Assembly: GCF_014203235.1 (NCBI RefSeq)
Contig: NZ_JACHIN010000001.1
Coordinates: forward strand, 744,001-808,000
Length of the DNA: 64,000 nt
Source of the DNA: Nonomuraea endophytica
Lineage (GTDB): Bacteria; Actinomycetota; Actinomycetes; Streptosporangiales; Streptosporangiaceae
Direction of reading: 5' to 3'
Positions within the stretch are counted from its first letter, which is position 1. Each line of letters starts with the position of its first letter. The notes below the pieces were generated by a model. It had not been told where the DNA came from and ran no database searches. It was given only the letters and a program-made list of their open reading frames with translations. The position numbers were made by a program, and so were the translations under genes. Positions 9,402-17,015 of this stretch are shown piece after piece.

Positions 9402-10268
9402 ATGAGCACGAACGATTCAGAGCGCGACTGGTTCGCCCCGCCCGCCGGCCAGCCCCCGCAACGTCCGCAGCCGCCGGCGGCTCCGATTCGGCGTCCGGGG
9501 CGCCGGGCCACCGCACCGACGCCACCGCGCCCCCGGCCCGGGATCCACGCCGACCAGCAGGTGTGGCCGCCCGCTCCCGCCGAGCCGACCGACAGCTCGA
9601 CGCAGCCCATCCCGGCCATCCCGAGCGCGGGCCCGTTGCCTCCGAGGCCGCCGCAGCCGCCGTGGACCCCTCCGGAGGAGACGCCGCCCGCCGCCGCGCC
9701 GCCGCCCAGGTCGCGCCGCCTCCTGCTCGGCGTCGGGGCGGTCGTCGCCCTGGTGGTGGCCCTCGGCGCGCCGACCGCCGACCGGTACCTGTTCTACAAG
9801 AGCGGCCGCCCGAGCCCGACCGTGCACCTGGCGGAGCCCGGCCAGACGCTCACCTACGAGCACGTGTCCTGGAAGTCGGCGATCGAACCGACCACCGCGC
9901 CTCCGGGCAGCAGGCACAACACCCCCGACAAGCAGTGGTTGAAGATCACCGTCACCCGTTCCGCCACCGACGACACCGGCGCCGTGCTCACCGCCAAGCC
10001 GGAACTCAAGCTCAAGGACGCCGGCGGGCGGACGTGGATGGCCGAGATCTACGAGGACAACACCCCGACCGAGAAGCACGAGGTCGGCAAGGAGTACAGC
10101 TACCTGGCCATGGCGGTCGTCCCGGCGGCGGTCGGCAAGGAGGTCCAGCTGAACCTGGAGCCGAACATCACCTACCGCATGGACACCCCGACGGAGAAGC
10201 TCTTCGCCCCGGACGAGGAGAACCTGGACAAGGACCGCCGCAACGATGTGATCGTCTTCAGGCGGTGA
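9402..10268 (+). CDS. Pro-rich single-pass membrane protein with extracytoplasmic Ig-like domain (3 of 3)
   Basis: 288 residues. The first 100 residues are cytoplasmic and very rich in Pro, a likely extended linker or binding tail. A transmembrane helix lies near 105-125 (LLLGVGAVVALVVALGAPTA). The C-terminal domain has TYEHVSWKSAIEP, WLKITVTRSA and YSYLAMAVVPAAVGKEVQL, again DUF4352-like. It starts three bases after gene 2, so the three form one operon. Its 3' end overlaps the convergent membrane-protein gene by 11 bases. Three related but divergent exported domains in a row suggest a hetero-oligomeric assembly. Confidence 0.75.
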   Translation: MSTNDSERDWFAPPAGQPPQRPQPPAAPIRRPGRRATAPTPPRPRPGIHADQQVWPPAPAEPTDSSTQPIPAIPSAGPLPPRPPQPPWTPPEETPPAAAPPPRSRRLLLGVGAVVALVVALGAPTADRYLFYKSGRPSPTVHLAEPGQTLTYEHVSWKSAIEPTTAPPGSRHNTPDKQWLKITVTRSATDDTGAVLTAKPELKLKDAGGRTWMAEIYEDNTPTEKHEVGKEYSYLAMAVVPAAVGKEVQLNLEPNITYRMDTPTEKLFAPDEENLDKDRRNDVIVFRR

Positions 10269-11577
10269 TGTCCTCGCCGCGGGCCCTGGCCCTGGTCGCC
10301 GCGATGTCGAAGGTGGCGGCCAGCAGGCAGTAGGTGAGCACGGTCACCAGCAGGTTCTTGACGAAGTCCACGGGCCAGCTGACCCACAGCCACATGTAGG
10401 GCGTGGGCGAGCCGATGAACGTGCTGACCGCCCTGTCCAGATAGTCCGCGCCGACGCGGATGCCCACGAACAGCACGCACATCAGCCCGAAGAGCGTCGC
10501 ACCGCCCTTGACCGTGACGCGGAAGGCGTTCACGACCGGGACCCAGCGCTCCTGGAATCCGCCGACCATGCGGTTGACCGACCGCTGGGTGACCTCGTGC
10601 GAGCCCTCCAGCCTGTCGACGCCGCCCGCCAGCCGGGTGCCACGCACTGCCCGCCGGGTGTCGTCGACCGTGCCGCCGAACACCAGAACGGCGACGGCCA
10701 GCCAGGTGAGCGGCATGACCAGGGCGTCCACGATGAAGGGCCACGTCTCGCCCAGCCAGCCCCAGAACGCCTCCAGGCCGGGGACGCTCTCCTTGGCCTG
10801 GGCGACGATGTCCCCCGCCTCGGAGACCACGACGCGGTGCTCGGCCCAGTCGGCACGCAGCGCGCCGAAGGTGAAGACCGCGTTCAGGCCGCAGAACATG
10901 AAGGCGAACTCGGCGAAGGCGGTCGCGACACCGGCCAGCTTGCCGCCCCCGCGCTCGACCCGCCGCTCGAACAACATCCGCAGCCCCAGTGCCACCGCCA
11001 TGGCGGCCAGCGACACCCGCCAGTCGAGACCGACCAGCCCGCCGCGGAACGTGACCTCTTCCTCCGTGCCGTTGGCGATGTTGCCAAGGATGATGTTGTA
11101 GAAGTTGTCGTCCAGGTTGTGCAGCGAGTCCATCGCCAGGAAGGCCGCGGCGTCGGGCTTGTACAGCTCCCAGGCGAGATAGATGACCGCGAACGCGGGG
11201 GCGATCCGGTTCAGTGACGACCAGAACGACTCGTCCTCGGCCCCGTCGGCCCGGCGCGCGGCGCTCTCCCACATGGCGGCGCGCAGGGAGAGCATCATCC
11301 CGGTGATGACGGTCATCGCCAGCATGACGATGATCGTCATGAGTGTGATGGTCGCCACCAGGCGGGCCTGGCGGAAGTCGCCGTGGGAGATCTCGGTCGC
11401 GATGTAGAGGAGCGCCCAGCGGGCCGCCTCGCCCGCGGAGAACCACAGGACCAGCGGCAACGCGCACTTGCCCGCCAGACGCAGGGTGTGCAGGGGCAGC
11501 GAGTACGGCGAGGGCACTCGCTGAGCCGGTGTCGGCCCGGGTTGAGGGGGTGCCACCACACCAGACGATCCGGACAT
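10258..11577 (-). CDS. polytopic membrane protein of unknown function
   Basis: 439 residues with about seven or eight hydrophobic helices: near 30-52, 70-95, 123-140, 190-206, 222-246, 285-308, 355-375 and 392-420. A short Pro-rich cytoplasmic head precedes them. I recognise no transporter or enzyme signature. The gene converges on and slightly overlaps the three single-pass protein genes. It also lies beyond the HerA-like pair, so it may be the channel-forming member of the same system. That link is inferred from location and topology only. Confidence 0.7.
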   Translation of the reverse strand: MSGSSGVVAPPQPGPTPAQRVPSPYSLPLHTLRLAGKCALPLVLWFSAGEAARWALLYIATEISHGDFRQARLVATITLMTIIVMLAMTVITGMMLSLRAAMWESAARRADGAEDESFWSSLNRIAPAFAVIYLAWELYKPDAAAFLAMDSLHNLDDNFYNIILGNIANGTEEEVTFRGGLVGLDWRVSLAAMAVALGLRMLFERRVERGGGKLAGVATAFAEFAFMFCGLNAVFTFGALRADWAEHRVVVSEAGDIVAQAKESVPGLEAFWGWLGETWPFIVDALVMPLTWLAVAVLVFGGTVDDTRRAVRGTRLAGGVDRLEGSHEVTQRSVNRMVGGFQERWVPVVNAFRVTVKGGATLFGLMCVLFVGIRVGADYLDRAVSTFIGSPTPYMWLWVSWPVDFVKNLLVTVLTYCLLAATFDIAATRARARGEDITA

Positions 11578-11658
11578 CTGCAGAATCGTAGCGGTCTGTC
11601 ATGGATGGGCGCATCCACATCGCGGAATGCCGCCAATCAGTTGATTGTTCAACCGTCC

Positions 11659-12027
11659 ATGACGCTTCTCAACGAGATCGAGCGTTACCGCTACGCCGAG
11701 CGGTTGCTTGGCCAGCGGGACGCGCTCGGAGCCCTGTACATGCTGGAGCCGCTGCTCGACGAGCACGGCGACGACCCCGGCGTGCTCCTGCTCGCCGCCC
11801 GCGCCTATTTCCACTCCGCCCAGCTCGGCCGCGCCCAGAAGACCCTGGGCACGCTGGTCGAACGCGACCCGAGCGACCACTATGCCCGGTTCCTGCTGGG
11901 CCGCACGCTGGAGCGGGCGAGCAAGCCCGAGCAGGCGCTGCCGCACCTGCGGATGGCCGCGGCCATGGCCGCCGAGCCCGACTACGCCGACTCGGTGACG
12001 CGAGTCGAGCGGAAGCTGTCCTTGTAG
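11659..12027 (+). CDS. small tetratricopeptide-repeat protein
   Basis: 122 residues from the ATG at 11659. The protein is built of about three TPR-like helix pairs: ERLLGQRDALGALYMLEPLL, VLLLAARAYFHSAQLGRAQ and HYARFLLGRTLERASKPEQA. The Ala, Gly and Pro positions are typical of TPR units. It probably works as a small adaptor. It is transcribed toward the BenE gene and overlaps its 3' end by 46 bases. It is divergent from the polytopic membrane protein gene, from which it is separated by about 80 bases. Confidence 0.8.
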   Translation: MTLLNEIERYRYAERLLGQRDALGALYMLEPLLDEHGDDPGVLLLAARAYFHSAQLGRAQKTLGTLVERDPSDHYARFLLGRTLERASKPEQALPHLRMAAAMAAEPDYADSVTRVERKLSL

Positions 12028-13166
12028 TTCATCAACAGGTGAAACGCGCCGCCCGCGAGCAGGCCCCAGAAGGCCGAGCCGACGCCGAAGAAGGAAACTC
12101 CCGAGGCGGTCACCACGAAGGTGACGGCGGCGCTCTCCACCCCGGCCCTGAACGCCGCCGTGATCGAGGCGGCCAGCGCGCCGAGCAACGCCAGACCGGC
12201 CACCGCCTCGATCAGCACCGGCGGGGCCAGCAGGACCAGTGCGACCGCCAGGCCAGAACCGAGGCCCAGGACGACCATGGAGATGCCCGAGGTCAGCGAG
12301 GCGACCCAGCGGCGCGCCGGGTCCTCGTGGGCGTCGGGCCCGGCGGCGAGCGCCGCCGAGATGGCGGCCAGGTTGATCGCGTGGCCGCCGAGGAAAGCCC
12401 CTGCGGCGGTGCCTGCCCCGGTGGTCAGCAGCACCTCGCCGAACGGCGGGCGGTAGCCGTACCCGGACAGGACGGCCATGCCCGGCACGTTCTGGGAGGC
12501 CATCGTCACCAGGAAGAGCGGCAGCGCGATGCCGACCATGGCGGCGCCGGTGAAGGCCGGTACGGCCGGCGCCACCACGGGCGCCGCGTCGAAGGTGAGT
12601 GAGGGCATCGACAACTCTGTCACCACGATCGCCACGACGGCGGCGGCCAGCGCGCCCGGCACCGCCCACATGCGGGCGAACCGGTAGAGCAGCGCCCAGA
12701 TCACGATCACCGGGATCGCCATGAGCGGCACCTGCGCGACCGCGGCCACCGGCGCCAGGCACAGCTTGAGCAGGATGCCGGCCAGCATCGCGCCGGCGAT
12801 CGGCTGCGGGATGCGGGCGATCAGGCGGCCGAGCGCGGGGAACAGCCCGGTGACCATGATGGCCAGTCCGCAGACCAGGAACGCGCCGATCGCCGCGGCG
12901 TAGCCGCCGTCCACGGGGCCGGTGGACAGCAGCAGCGCCGCCCCGGGGGTGGACCAGGCGGCGGTGATCGGCATGCGGTGCCGTACAGACAGGACGATGG
13001 TCGTGACGCCCACGGCCACGCAGAGGGCGAGCAGGCCGGAGGCGGCCTGGCGGGAGTCGGCGCCGACGGCGCGCAGCCCGGCCAGCACGACGGTGAACGA
13101 ACTGGCGAAGCCCACCACCGCGGTCACGATGCCGGCGATGACCGGCCTCAGGATGGTTCGTTCCAT
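11982..13166 (-). CDS. benE: BenE-family benzoate/proton symporter
   Basis: 394-residue polytopic protein with about 12 hydrophobic segments. Family landmarks are AAWSTPGAALLLS in the first quarter, PLFLVTMASQNVPGMAVL in the middle and FLGGHAINLAAISAAL after it. BenE proteins import benzoate with protons. No benzoate dioxygenase genes lie nearby, so the substrate could be another aromatic or weak acid. The gene is divergent from an XRE-cupin regulator only 38 bases away, which is its probable controller. Confidence 0.88.
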   Translation of the reverse strand: MERTILRPVIAGIVTAVVGFASSFTVVLAGLRAVGADSRQAASGLLALCVAVGVTTIVLSVRHRMPITAAWSTPGAALLLSTGPVDGGYAAAIGAFLVCGLAIMVTGLFPALGRLIARIPQPIAGAMLAGILLKLCLAPVAAVAQVPLMAIPVIVIWALLYRFARMWAVPGALAAAVVAIVVTELSMPSLTFDAAPVVAPAVPAFTGAAMVGIALPLFLVTMASQNVPGMAVLSGYGYRPPFGEVLLTTGAGTAAGAFLGGHAINLAAISAALAAGPDAHEDPARRWVASLTSGISMVVLGLGSGLAVALVLLAPPVLIEAVAGLALLGALAASITAAFRAGVESAAVTFVVTASGVSFFGVGSAFWGLLAGGAFHLLMNYKDSFRSTRVTESA

Positions 13167-13204
13167 TTATGGAACAGTAGTGAACTCGACGGCGAGAGGG
13201 CAAG

Positions 13205-13777
13205 ATGGGCGGCATGGAATCCCGGCCGGCGCTCGACGGCGACCCGCGCGAGGTGGGCCAGCGCGTACGCAGGCTACGGGAGGCCCGCGGCGTCTCCCTG
13301 TCGGAGCTGGCCAGACGGGCCGGCATCGGCAAGGCCACACTCTCCGGCGTCGAGACCGGCCAGCGCAACCCCACCCTGGAAACACTCTGGGCGATCACCG
13401 CGCAGCTCGGCGTCCCCATCGCCGCTATCCTCGACACCCCAGCGGAACCCCAGGTCATGTACGGCGCCGCCGTCGAGGCCACCCTGCTGGAGGTGTTCGA
13501 GGACCAGGAGGTCACCTACGAGCTCTACCGGCTGCGCGTCCCGCCGGGAACCACCCAGTCCTCGCCCGCCCACCACGAGGGCGTCACCGAACACCTCACC
13601 GTCTTCCACGGCACCCTGGTCGCCGGGCCGGCGTCCGCGCCGCTGACGGCGGGACCCGGCGACCACATCAGCTGGACCTCCGACGGGCCGCACACCTACC
13701 GGGCGCAGGGCCCCGACGTCGTGCAGGCCAGCCTGCTCATCCGCTACCCCGGACGGCAGACCTTGCAGGGCCGGTAG
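13205..13777 (+). CDS. XRE-family regulator with C-terminal cupin domain
   Basis: 190 residues. The N-terminal helix-turn-helix (about 18-72) includes VSLSELARRAGIGKATLSGV and ETGQRNPTLETLWAIT. A cupin sensor follows (about 110-180; LTVFHGTLVAGP, GPGDHISWTSDGPHTYRAQG). Regulators of this type usually sense a small acid or amino acid through the cupin. It is divergent from benE, with the two starts 38 bases apart, so it probably represses the transporter gene and itself. The ATG at 13205 follows GAGAGGG; an ATG at 13214 is also possible. Its 3' end overlaps the convergent Ada/MGMT gene. Confidence 0.88.
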   Translation: MGGMESRPALDGDPREVGQRVRRLREARGVSLSELARRAGIGKATLSGVETGQRNPTLETLWAITAQLGVPIAAILDTPAEPQVMYGAAVEATLLEVFEDQEVTYELYRLRVPPGTTQSSPAHHEGVTEHLTVFHGTLVAGPASAPLTAGPGDHISWTSDGPHTYRAQGPDVVQASLLIRYPGRQTLQGR

Positions 13778-14475
13778 CCCTCCCGCTCGGCCTGGGCCAG
13801 CGTGCGGAAGCCGACCCGGTGCGGCGGCGTGATCCGGCGGGCGTTGTGGCAGGTCGGGAAGCAGACCACACCCGTGGTGTCGCTGCCCAGGTAGAAGACG
13901 TGGGAACCGGCCAGCTCACGCATCCGCGCCAGGTCCACGCCCTCGCCCGCCAGCACCTCCTCCTTCGCGCTCGCGCCGAAGACGTACTCGCCGGGGACGC
14001 CGTCCGAGCGGGTCACCCGGTGGCAGGGGATCAGCAGCGGCACCGGATTGTTGCCCAGCGCGGTGCCCACCGCCCTGACCGCCTTGGGCCGGCCGATCCT
14101 GGCGGCGATCCACGCGTACGGGCGTACCTCGCCGCGCGGGATCGTCCGCGCCGCCAGCAGCACGTCGCGCTGGAAGTCGCTGATCCCGCGCAGGTCCACC
14201 TCAAGCCCGGACGCCTGGCCCGTGCGCAGCGCCGGCACCAGCCCGGCGGGCGGACGCTCGGCCCGCACCAGCGGACGGCCGAACCGCCGGCGGAACGTCT
14301 CGGCGAAGCCGTCGCCGTGGTGCACGTAGGCGATGCCGCGATCGGTGAAGGCCACCGACAGCTCGCCGATCGGGCCCGGCACAAGGGTCCAGCGGGCGGC
14401 GATCCGGTCGTAGAGATCGTGCGGCGGCTCCGCGGCCAGTGCCGCGAGTCCGGTGATGATCGGGTCGTGGGTCAT
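13744..14475 (-). CDS. O6-alkylguanine-DNA alkyltransferase with C-terminal Ada-type zinc domain
   Basis: 243 residues. The N-terminal and central part is an MGMT/Ogt alkyltransferase with active-site motif PCHRVTRSDG after GTALGNNPVPLLI, and the usual FQRDVLLAARTIPRGEVRPY helix. The C-terminal 60 residues match the Ada N-terminal methylphosphotriester domain: TTGVVCFPTCHNARR and YRPCKVCRPG, with all four zinc cysteines present. In E. coli Ada this domain is at the other end, and there is no AraC domain here. The protein probably repairs alkylated DNA. The ATG at 14475 overlaps the sigma-factor stop by four bases. Confidence 0.9.
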   Translation of the reverse strand: MTHDPIITGLAALAAEPPHDLYDRIAARWTLVPGPIGELSVAFTDRGIAYVHHGDGFAETFRRRFGRPLVRAERPPAGLVPALRTGQASGLEVDLRGISDFQRDVLLAARTIPRGEVRPYAWIAARIGRPKAVRAVGTALGNNPVPLLIPCHRVTRSDGVPGEYVFGASAKEEVLAGEGVDLARMRELAGSHVFYLGSDTTGVVCFPTCHNARRITPPHRVGFRTLAQAEREGYRPCKVCRPG

Positions 14476-15023
14476 CGGGCACCTCCCAGTGTGCGCAGCC
14501 GCTTCAGGCCTCGTGAGATATGCGATTTGACGGTGCCCTGCGGGATCCGCATGACCGTCGCGATCTCGCTGACCGGCAGGTCCACGACGTGCCGCAGCAC
14601 CACGGCCGCCCGCTGGTCGCTCGGCAGCTGGACCAGCAGATCGGCCAGCTCGTCGCCGGTCTCGTGGCGCAGGGCCGCCTCCTCCACACCCTCGCCCGGA
14701 TCCAGCGTCTCGACCGGCTCGTCGAACAGATGCGGTGGCGGCTTGCGGGACTTGTGCCGGGCGCAGTTGCGCCAGACGTTCATCACGATCGTGACGATCC
14801 AGGCGCGCGGCTGCAGCTCGGAGATGCGGTCCTGGTCGTAGTCCGCGAGCGCGCGGTAGGCACGCAGGAACGCCTCGGCCGTCAGGTCCTCCGCATCGGC
14901 CCACTTGCCCGTCAGGCGGAGCGCGGTCGAGAACACCAGACCCCGGTAAGCGTTGAAGAGCTCGCCGAACCCCTCGTCGAGGTCGTCGAGCAGCGCTTTG
15001 CGCACCGGATCACGGCATTCCAT
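14472..15023 (-). CDS. ECF RNA polymerase sigma factor, coupled to alkyltransferase gene
   Basis: 183 residues from the ATG at 15023 (a GTG at 15032 is an alternative). Region 2 is seen in NAYRGLVFSTALRLTG, DAEDLTAEAFLRAYRAL and RAWIVTIVMNVWRNCAR. Region 4 is seen in LPSDQRAAVVLRHVVDL, VSEIATVMRIPQGTVKSHI. It belongs to the SigE/SigM-like ECF class. No anti-sigma gene is adjacent. The next gene downstream, overlapping ATGA, is the Ada/MGMT repair gene, so the pair may form a dedicated alkylation-response unit. That role is inferred. Confidence 0.9.
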   Translation of the reverse strand: MECRDPVRKALLDDLDEGFGELFNAYRGLVFSTALRLTGKWADAEDLTAEAFLRAYRALADYDQDRISELQPRAWIVTIVMNVWRNCARHKSRKPPPHLFDEPVETLDPGEGVEEAALRHETGDELADLLVQLPSDQRAAVVLRHVVDLPVSEIATVMRIPQGTVKSHISRGLKRLRTLGGAR

Positions 15024-15233
15024 GTCAATCACATTCCATAGAACACCATCGCCTACGCGGAGGTTGCACTCGCCGCGCTCCGGCCCACCACGCGGCGTAA
15101 CGGCGAGCTACCCGTGAGCCCTCACGACCGGCGCTCGACGGGCGCCCGCCGACGTCGGCGGGGCGGGTAGGGGGGCGGTAGCCGTAACGCATAGAACCGC
15201 CCGAACGCAGAGAACCGCCGTAACGCGCGCCGC

Positions 15234-15267
15234 ACAAAAAGGCGGGCCCGCATAGAGCGGGCCCGCC
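15234..15267 (-). terminator. intrinsic terminator of the sulfur operon
   Basis: A perfect 11-bp stem (15241-15251 with 15257-15267, GGCGGGCCCGC) with a 5-base loop lies just past the DUF1416 stop. On the minus strand it is followed by TTTTTGTG (15233-15240), a short U-tract. This is a good rho-independent terminator for the leftward genes. Confidence 0.88.
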
Positions 15268-15284
15268 AGGAGGGGGACGGTGAC

Positions 15285-15590
15285 TCAGACGGCGACGGCG
15301 AGCTGCGAGACCTCGCCGAGGCGGGCGGAGACGTGGACGTCACGGGTGACGCCACCGCCCGCGATGATGCGGACCGTCCAGTCGCCGGGAGCGGCGAAGA
15401 AGCGGAAGATGCCCTCGTCGGACACCACGACCTCGCCGGTGAACTCGCCCGAGTGGTCGAGCAGTCGCGCGTAGGCGGTGCCCGCGCCGGTCACCACGCC
15501 CTGGATGACGGCCTGGGTGGACAGGTCGATCCCGGCGGGCAGCGTCGCGGTCTGCTCCGGCGCCGCGCAACCCTGAGATACAACAGACAT
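15285..15590 (-). CDS. sseC: DUF1416 (SseC-like) protein
   Basis: 101 residues, matching in size and gene order the small DUF1416/SseC protein found beside CysA-type sulfurtransferases in actinobacteria. It starts with GCAAPEQTATLP and has an all-beta core (AVIQGVVTGAGTAYARLLDH, RFFAAPGDWTVRI) resembling a carboxypeptidase-regulatory-like fold. Its ATG overlaps the rhodanese stop by four bases. The biochemical role is unknown. The constant pairing with the sulfurtransferase implies a partner or chaperone function. It is the last gene before the terminator. Confidence 0.9.
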   Translation of the reverse strand: MSVVSQGCAAPEQTATLPAGIDLSTQAVIQGVVTGAGTAYARLLDHSGEFTGEVVVSDEGIFRFFAAPGDWTVRIIAGGGVTRDVHVSARLGEVSQLAVAV

Positions 15591-16429
15591 CAGCGGGCCT
15601 CTCCTAGCTCGATCGGTACGCCCACGAGCGAGCCGTACTCGGTCCATGAACCGTCGTAGTTCTTGACGTTGGCCTGGTCGAGGATCTCGTGCAGCACGAA
15701 CCACGTGTGCGCCGAGCGCTCGCCGATGCGGCAGTAGGCGATGGTGTCCTTGCCGAAGTCGACGCCGGCCTCCCCGTAGAGGGTGCGCAGGTCGTCGTCG
15801 GACTTGAAGGTGCCGTCGTCGTTGGCCGACTTCGACCACGGGATGTTGCGGGCGGTGGGCACGTGGCCGGCGCGCTGGGCCTGCTCCTGCGGGAGGTGCG
15901 CGGGAGCCAGCAGCTTGCCGGTGAACTCGTCGGGCGAGCGCACGTCGACCAGGTTGAGCTTGCCGATCGCGCTGACGACGTCGTCGCGGAAGGCGCGGAT
16001 GGAGCTGTTCTGGTCCTGGGCGACGTAGGTGGTGGCGGCCTTGGCCGGCACGTCCTTGACCAGCTCGCGGGAGTCGAGCTCCCACTTCTTGCGACCGCCG
16101 TCGAGCAGCCGGACGTTCTCGTGCCCGTAGAGCTTGAAGTACCAGTACGCGTAGGCGGCGAACCAGTTGTTGTTGCCGCCGTAGAGCACGACCTGGTCGT
16201 CGTTGGAGATGCCGCGCTCGGACAGCAGGGCCTCGAACCCGGCCTTGTCCACGAAGTCGCGGCGGACCGGGTCCTGCAGGTCGGACTTCCAGTCGATCTT
16301 GACGGCGCCACGGATGTGGCCCTTGTCGTAGGCGCTGGTGTCCTCGTCGACCTCGACGAGTACGACACCGGGCGTGTCGAGGTTGGCCTCGACCCAGTCG
16401 GCATCCACCAGGACGGCGGAGCGGCTCAT
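15590..16429 (-). CDS. cysA: thiosulfate sulfurtransferase (two-domain rhodanese)
   Basis: 279 residues with two rhodanese domains. The N-terminal, inactive one (about 5-130) has VDEDTSAYDKGHIRGAVKID. The C-terminal, catalytic one has LVDVRSPDEFTGK and the active-site loop AYCRIGERSAHTW, with the persulfide-forming Cys near residue 233. It transfers sulfane sulfur from thiosulfate to an acceptor such as cyanide or a thiol. Close homologues are CysA2/SseA of mycobacteria. It is translationally coupled to DUF4395 upstream and DUF1416 downstream. Confidence 0.95.
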   Translation of the reverse strand: MSRSAVLVDADWVEANLDTPGVVLVEVDEDTSAYDKGHIRGAVKIDWKSDLQDPVRRDFVDKAGFEALLSERGISNDDQVVLYGGNNNWFAAYAYWYFKLYGHENVRLLDGGRKKWELDSRELVKDVPAKAATTYVAQDQNSSIRAFRDDVVSAIGKLNLVDVRSPDEFTGKLLAPAHLPQEQAQRAGHVPTARNIPWSKSANDDGTFKSDDDLRTLYGEAGVDFGKDTIAYCRIGERSAHTWFVLHEILDQANVKNYDGSWTEYGSLVGVPIELGEAR

Positions 16430-16839
16430 TGGGGAACCTCCATTTTGGCGGCGGGCAGTAGACGGCGAATCAGCAGATACATCTCGCAGCCAAGACAGAA
16501 TCCGAAGGCTGCGTTGAGGAGGGCGGCGAGGAGGGCCGCTGCCGTCGCCACCAGGGCGAGCGGCGTGATCCCGGTGAAGAAACCGATCAGCCCGGCACCC
16601 GCGAAGACCAGCCCGACCACCTGCGCGAAGCGTGGCGGGCGGGCGTCTTCCGTCTCCTTCGGAGCGCTCTTGACGAGCGTCTTGAAGAGCATGGTGTACG
16701 GCGAGCGACCCGCCGTACCGAGTGCGAAAACCACCGCCTGGGCGGCCAGGAGCCAGGGGCTCTCGGTCACCAGGACTAGGACGAGGACCATTGTCGTGAT
16801 CGCGGCGCCGAAGCGCAGCGCTCTGGGGTCGGCACGCAT
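16426..16839 (-). CDS. DUF4395 membrane protein
   Basis: 137 residues with about four hydrophobic helices. The arrangement includes ADPRALRFGAAITTMVLVLV at the start, a middle stretch GRSPYTMLFKTLV, and FGFCLGCEMYLLIRRL near the end with a CxxC. That C-terminal CxxC is shared with DUF4395 proteins, which sit next to thioredoxin-like and rhodanese genes. A role in membrane sulfur or disulfide transfer is inferred. AGGAG stands at a proper distance before the ATG. The stop overlaps the rhodanese start. Confidence 0.9.
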   Translation of the reverse strand: MRADPRALRFGAAITTMVLVLVLVTESPWLLAAQAVVFALGTAGRSPYTMLFKTLVKSAPKETEDARPPRFAQVVGLVFAGAGLIGFFTGITPLALVATAAALLAALLNAAFGFCLGCEMYLLIRRLLPAAKMEVPQ

Positions 16840-16870
16840 CGCTGGATGCTCCTGAAGGGGTCGGGTTGGG

Positions 16871-16972
16871 GCGGACCTGAATGTCCGCGAGACCGTCCTC
16901 AGGCAGCGCGACAGAGCGCGGTGGCCACGCGGCAGAAATCTACCGCGCGCCGCTTCGTCAGCAGCTCTGTCG
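16871..16972 (-). promoter_or_regulatory. candidate attenuator structures around the Cys leader
   Basis: Within the leader region a 9-base segment at 16964-16972 is perfectly complementary to 16909-16917 (CGACAGAGC with its complement), so the coding part of the leader can fold on itself. A second 6-bp hairpin (GCGGAC, loop of six, 16871-16888) sits between the leader stop and the DUF4395 ribosome site. No U-tract follows, so control of translation or Rho access is more likely than an intrinsic terminator. Structures are read by eye only. Confidence 0.4.
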
Positions 16973-16982
16973 TGGGGTTCAT
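16899..16982 (-). CDS. cysteine-containing leader peptide (attenuation uORF)
   Basis: A 27-residue ORF begins at the ATG at 16982: MNPTTELLTKRRAVDFCRVA, followed by TALCRAA and TGA. The ending VDFCRVATALCR resembles the short leader peptides often annotated before sulfur-metabolism genes of actinomycetes. Such uORFs are known to mediate cysteine-responsive attenuation in mycobacteria. It lies between the thioredoxin gene and DUF4395, 59 bases before the DUF4395 start. A ribosome stalled on its two Cys codons would change the fold of the downstream mRNA. The homology call is from memory of the family; regulation is inferred. Confidence 0.75.
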   Translation of the reverse strand: MNPTTELLTKRRAVDFCRVATALCRAA

Positions 16983-17015
16983 GTCGATGAGACTACATCG
17001 ACGTCTCGCCATCTG

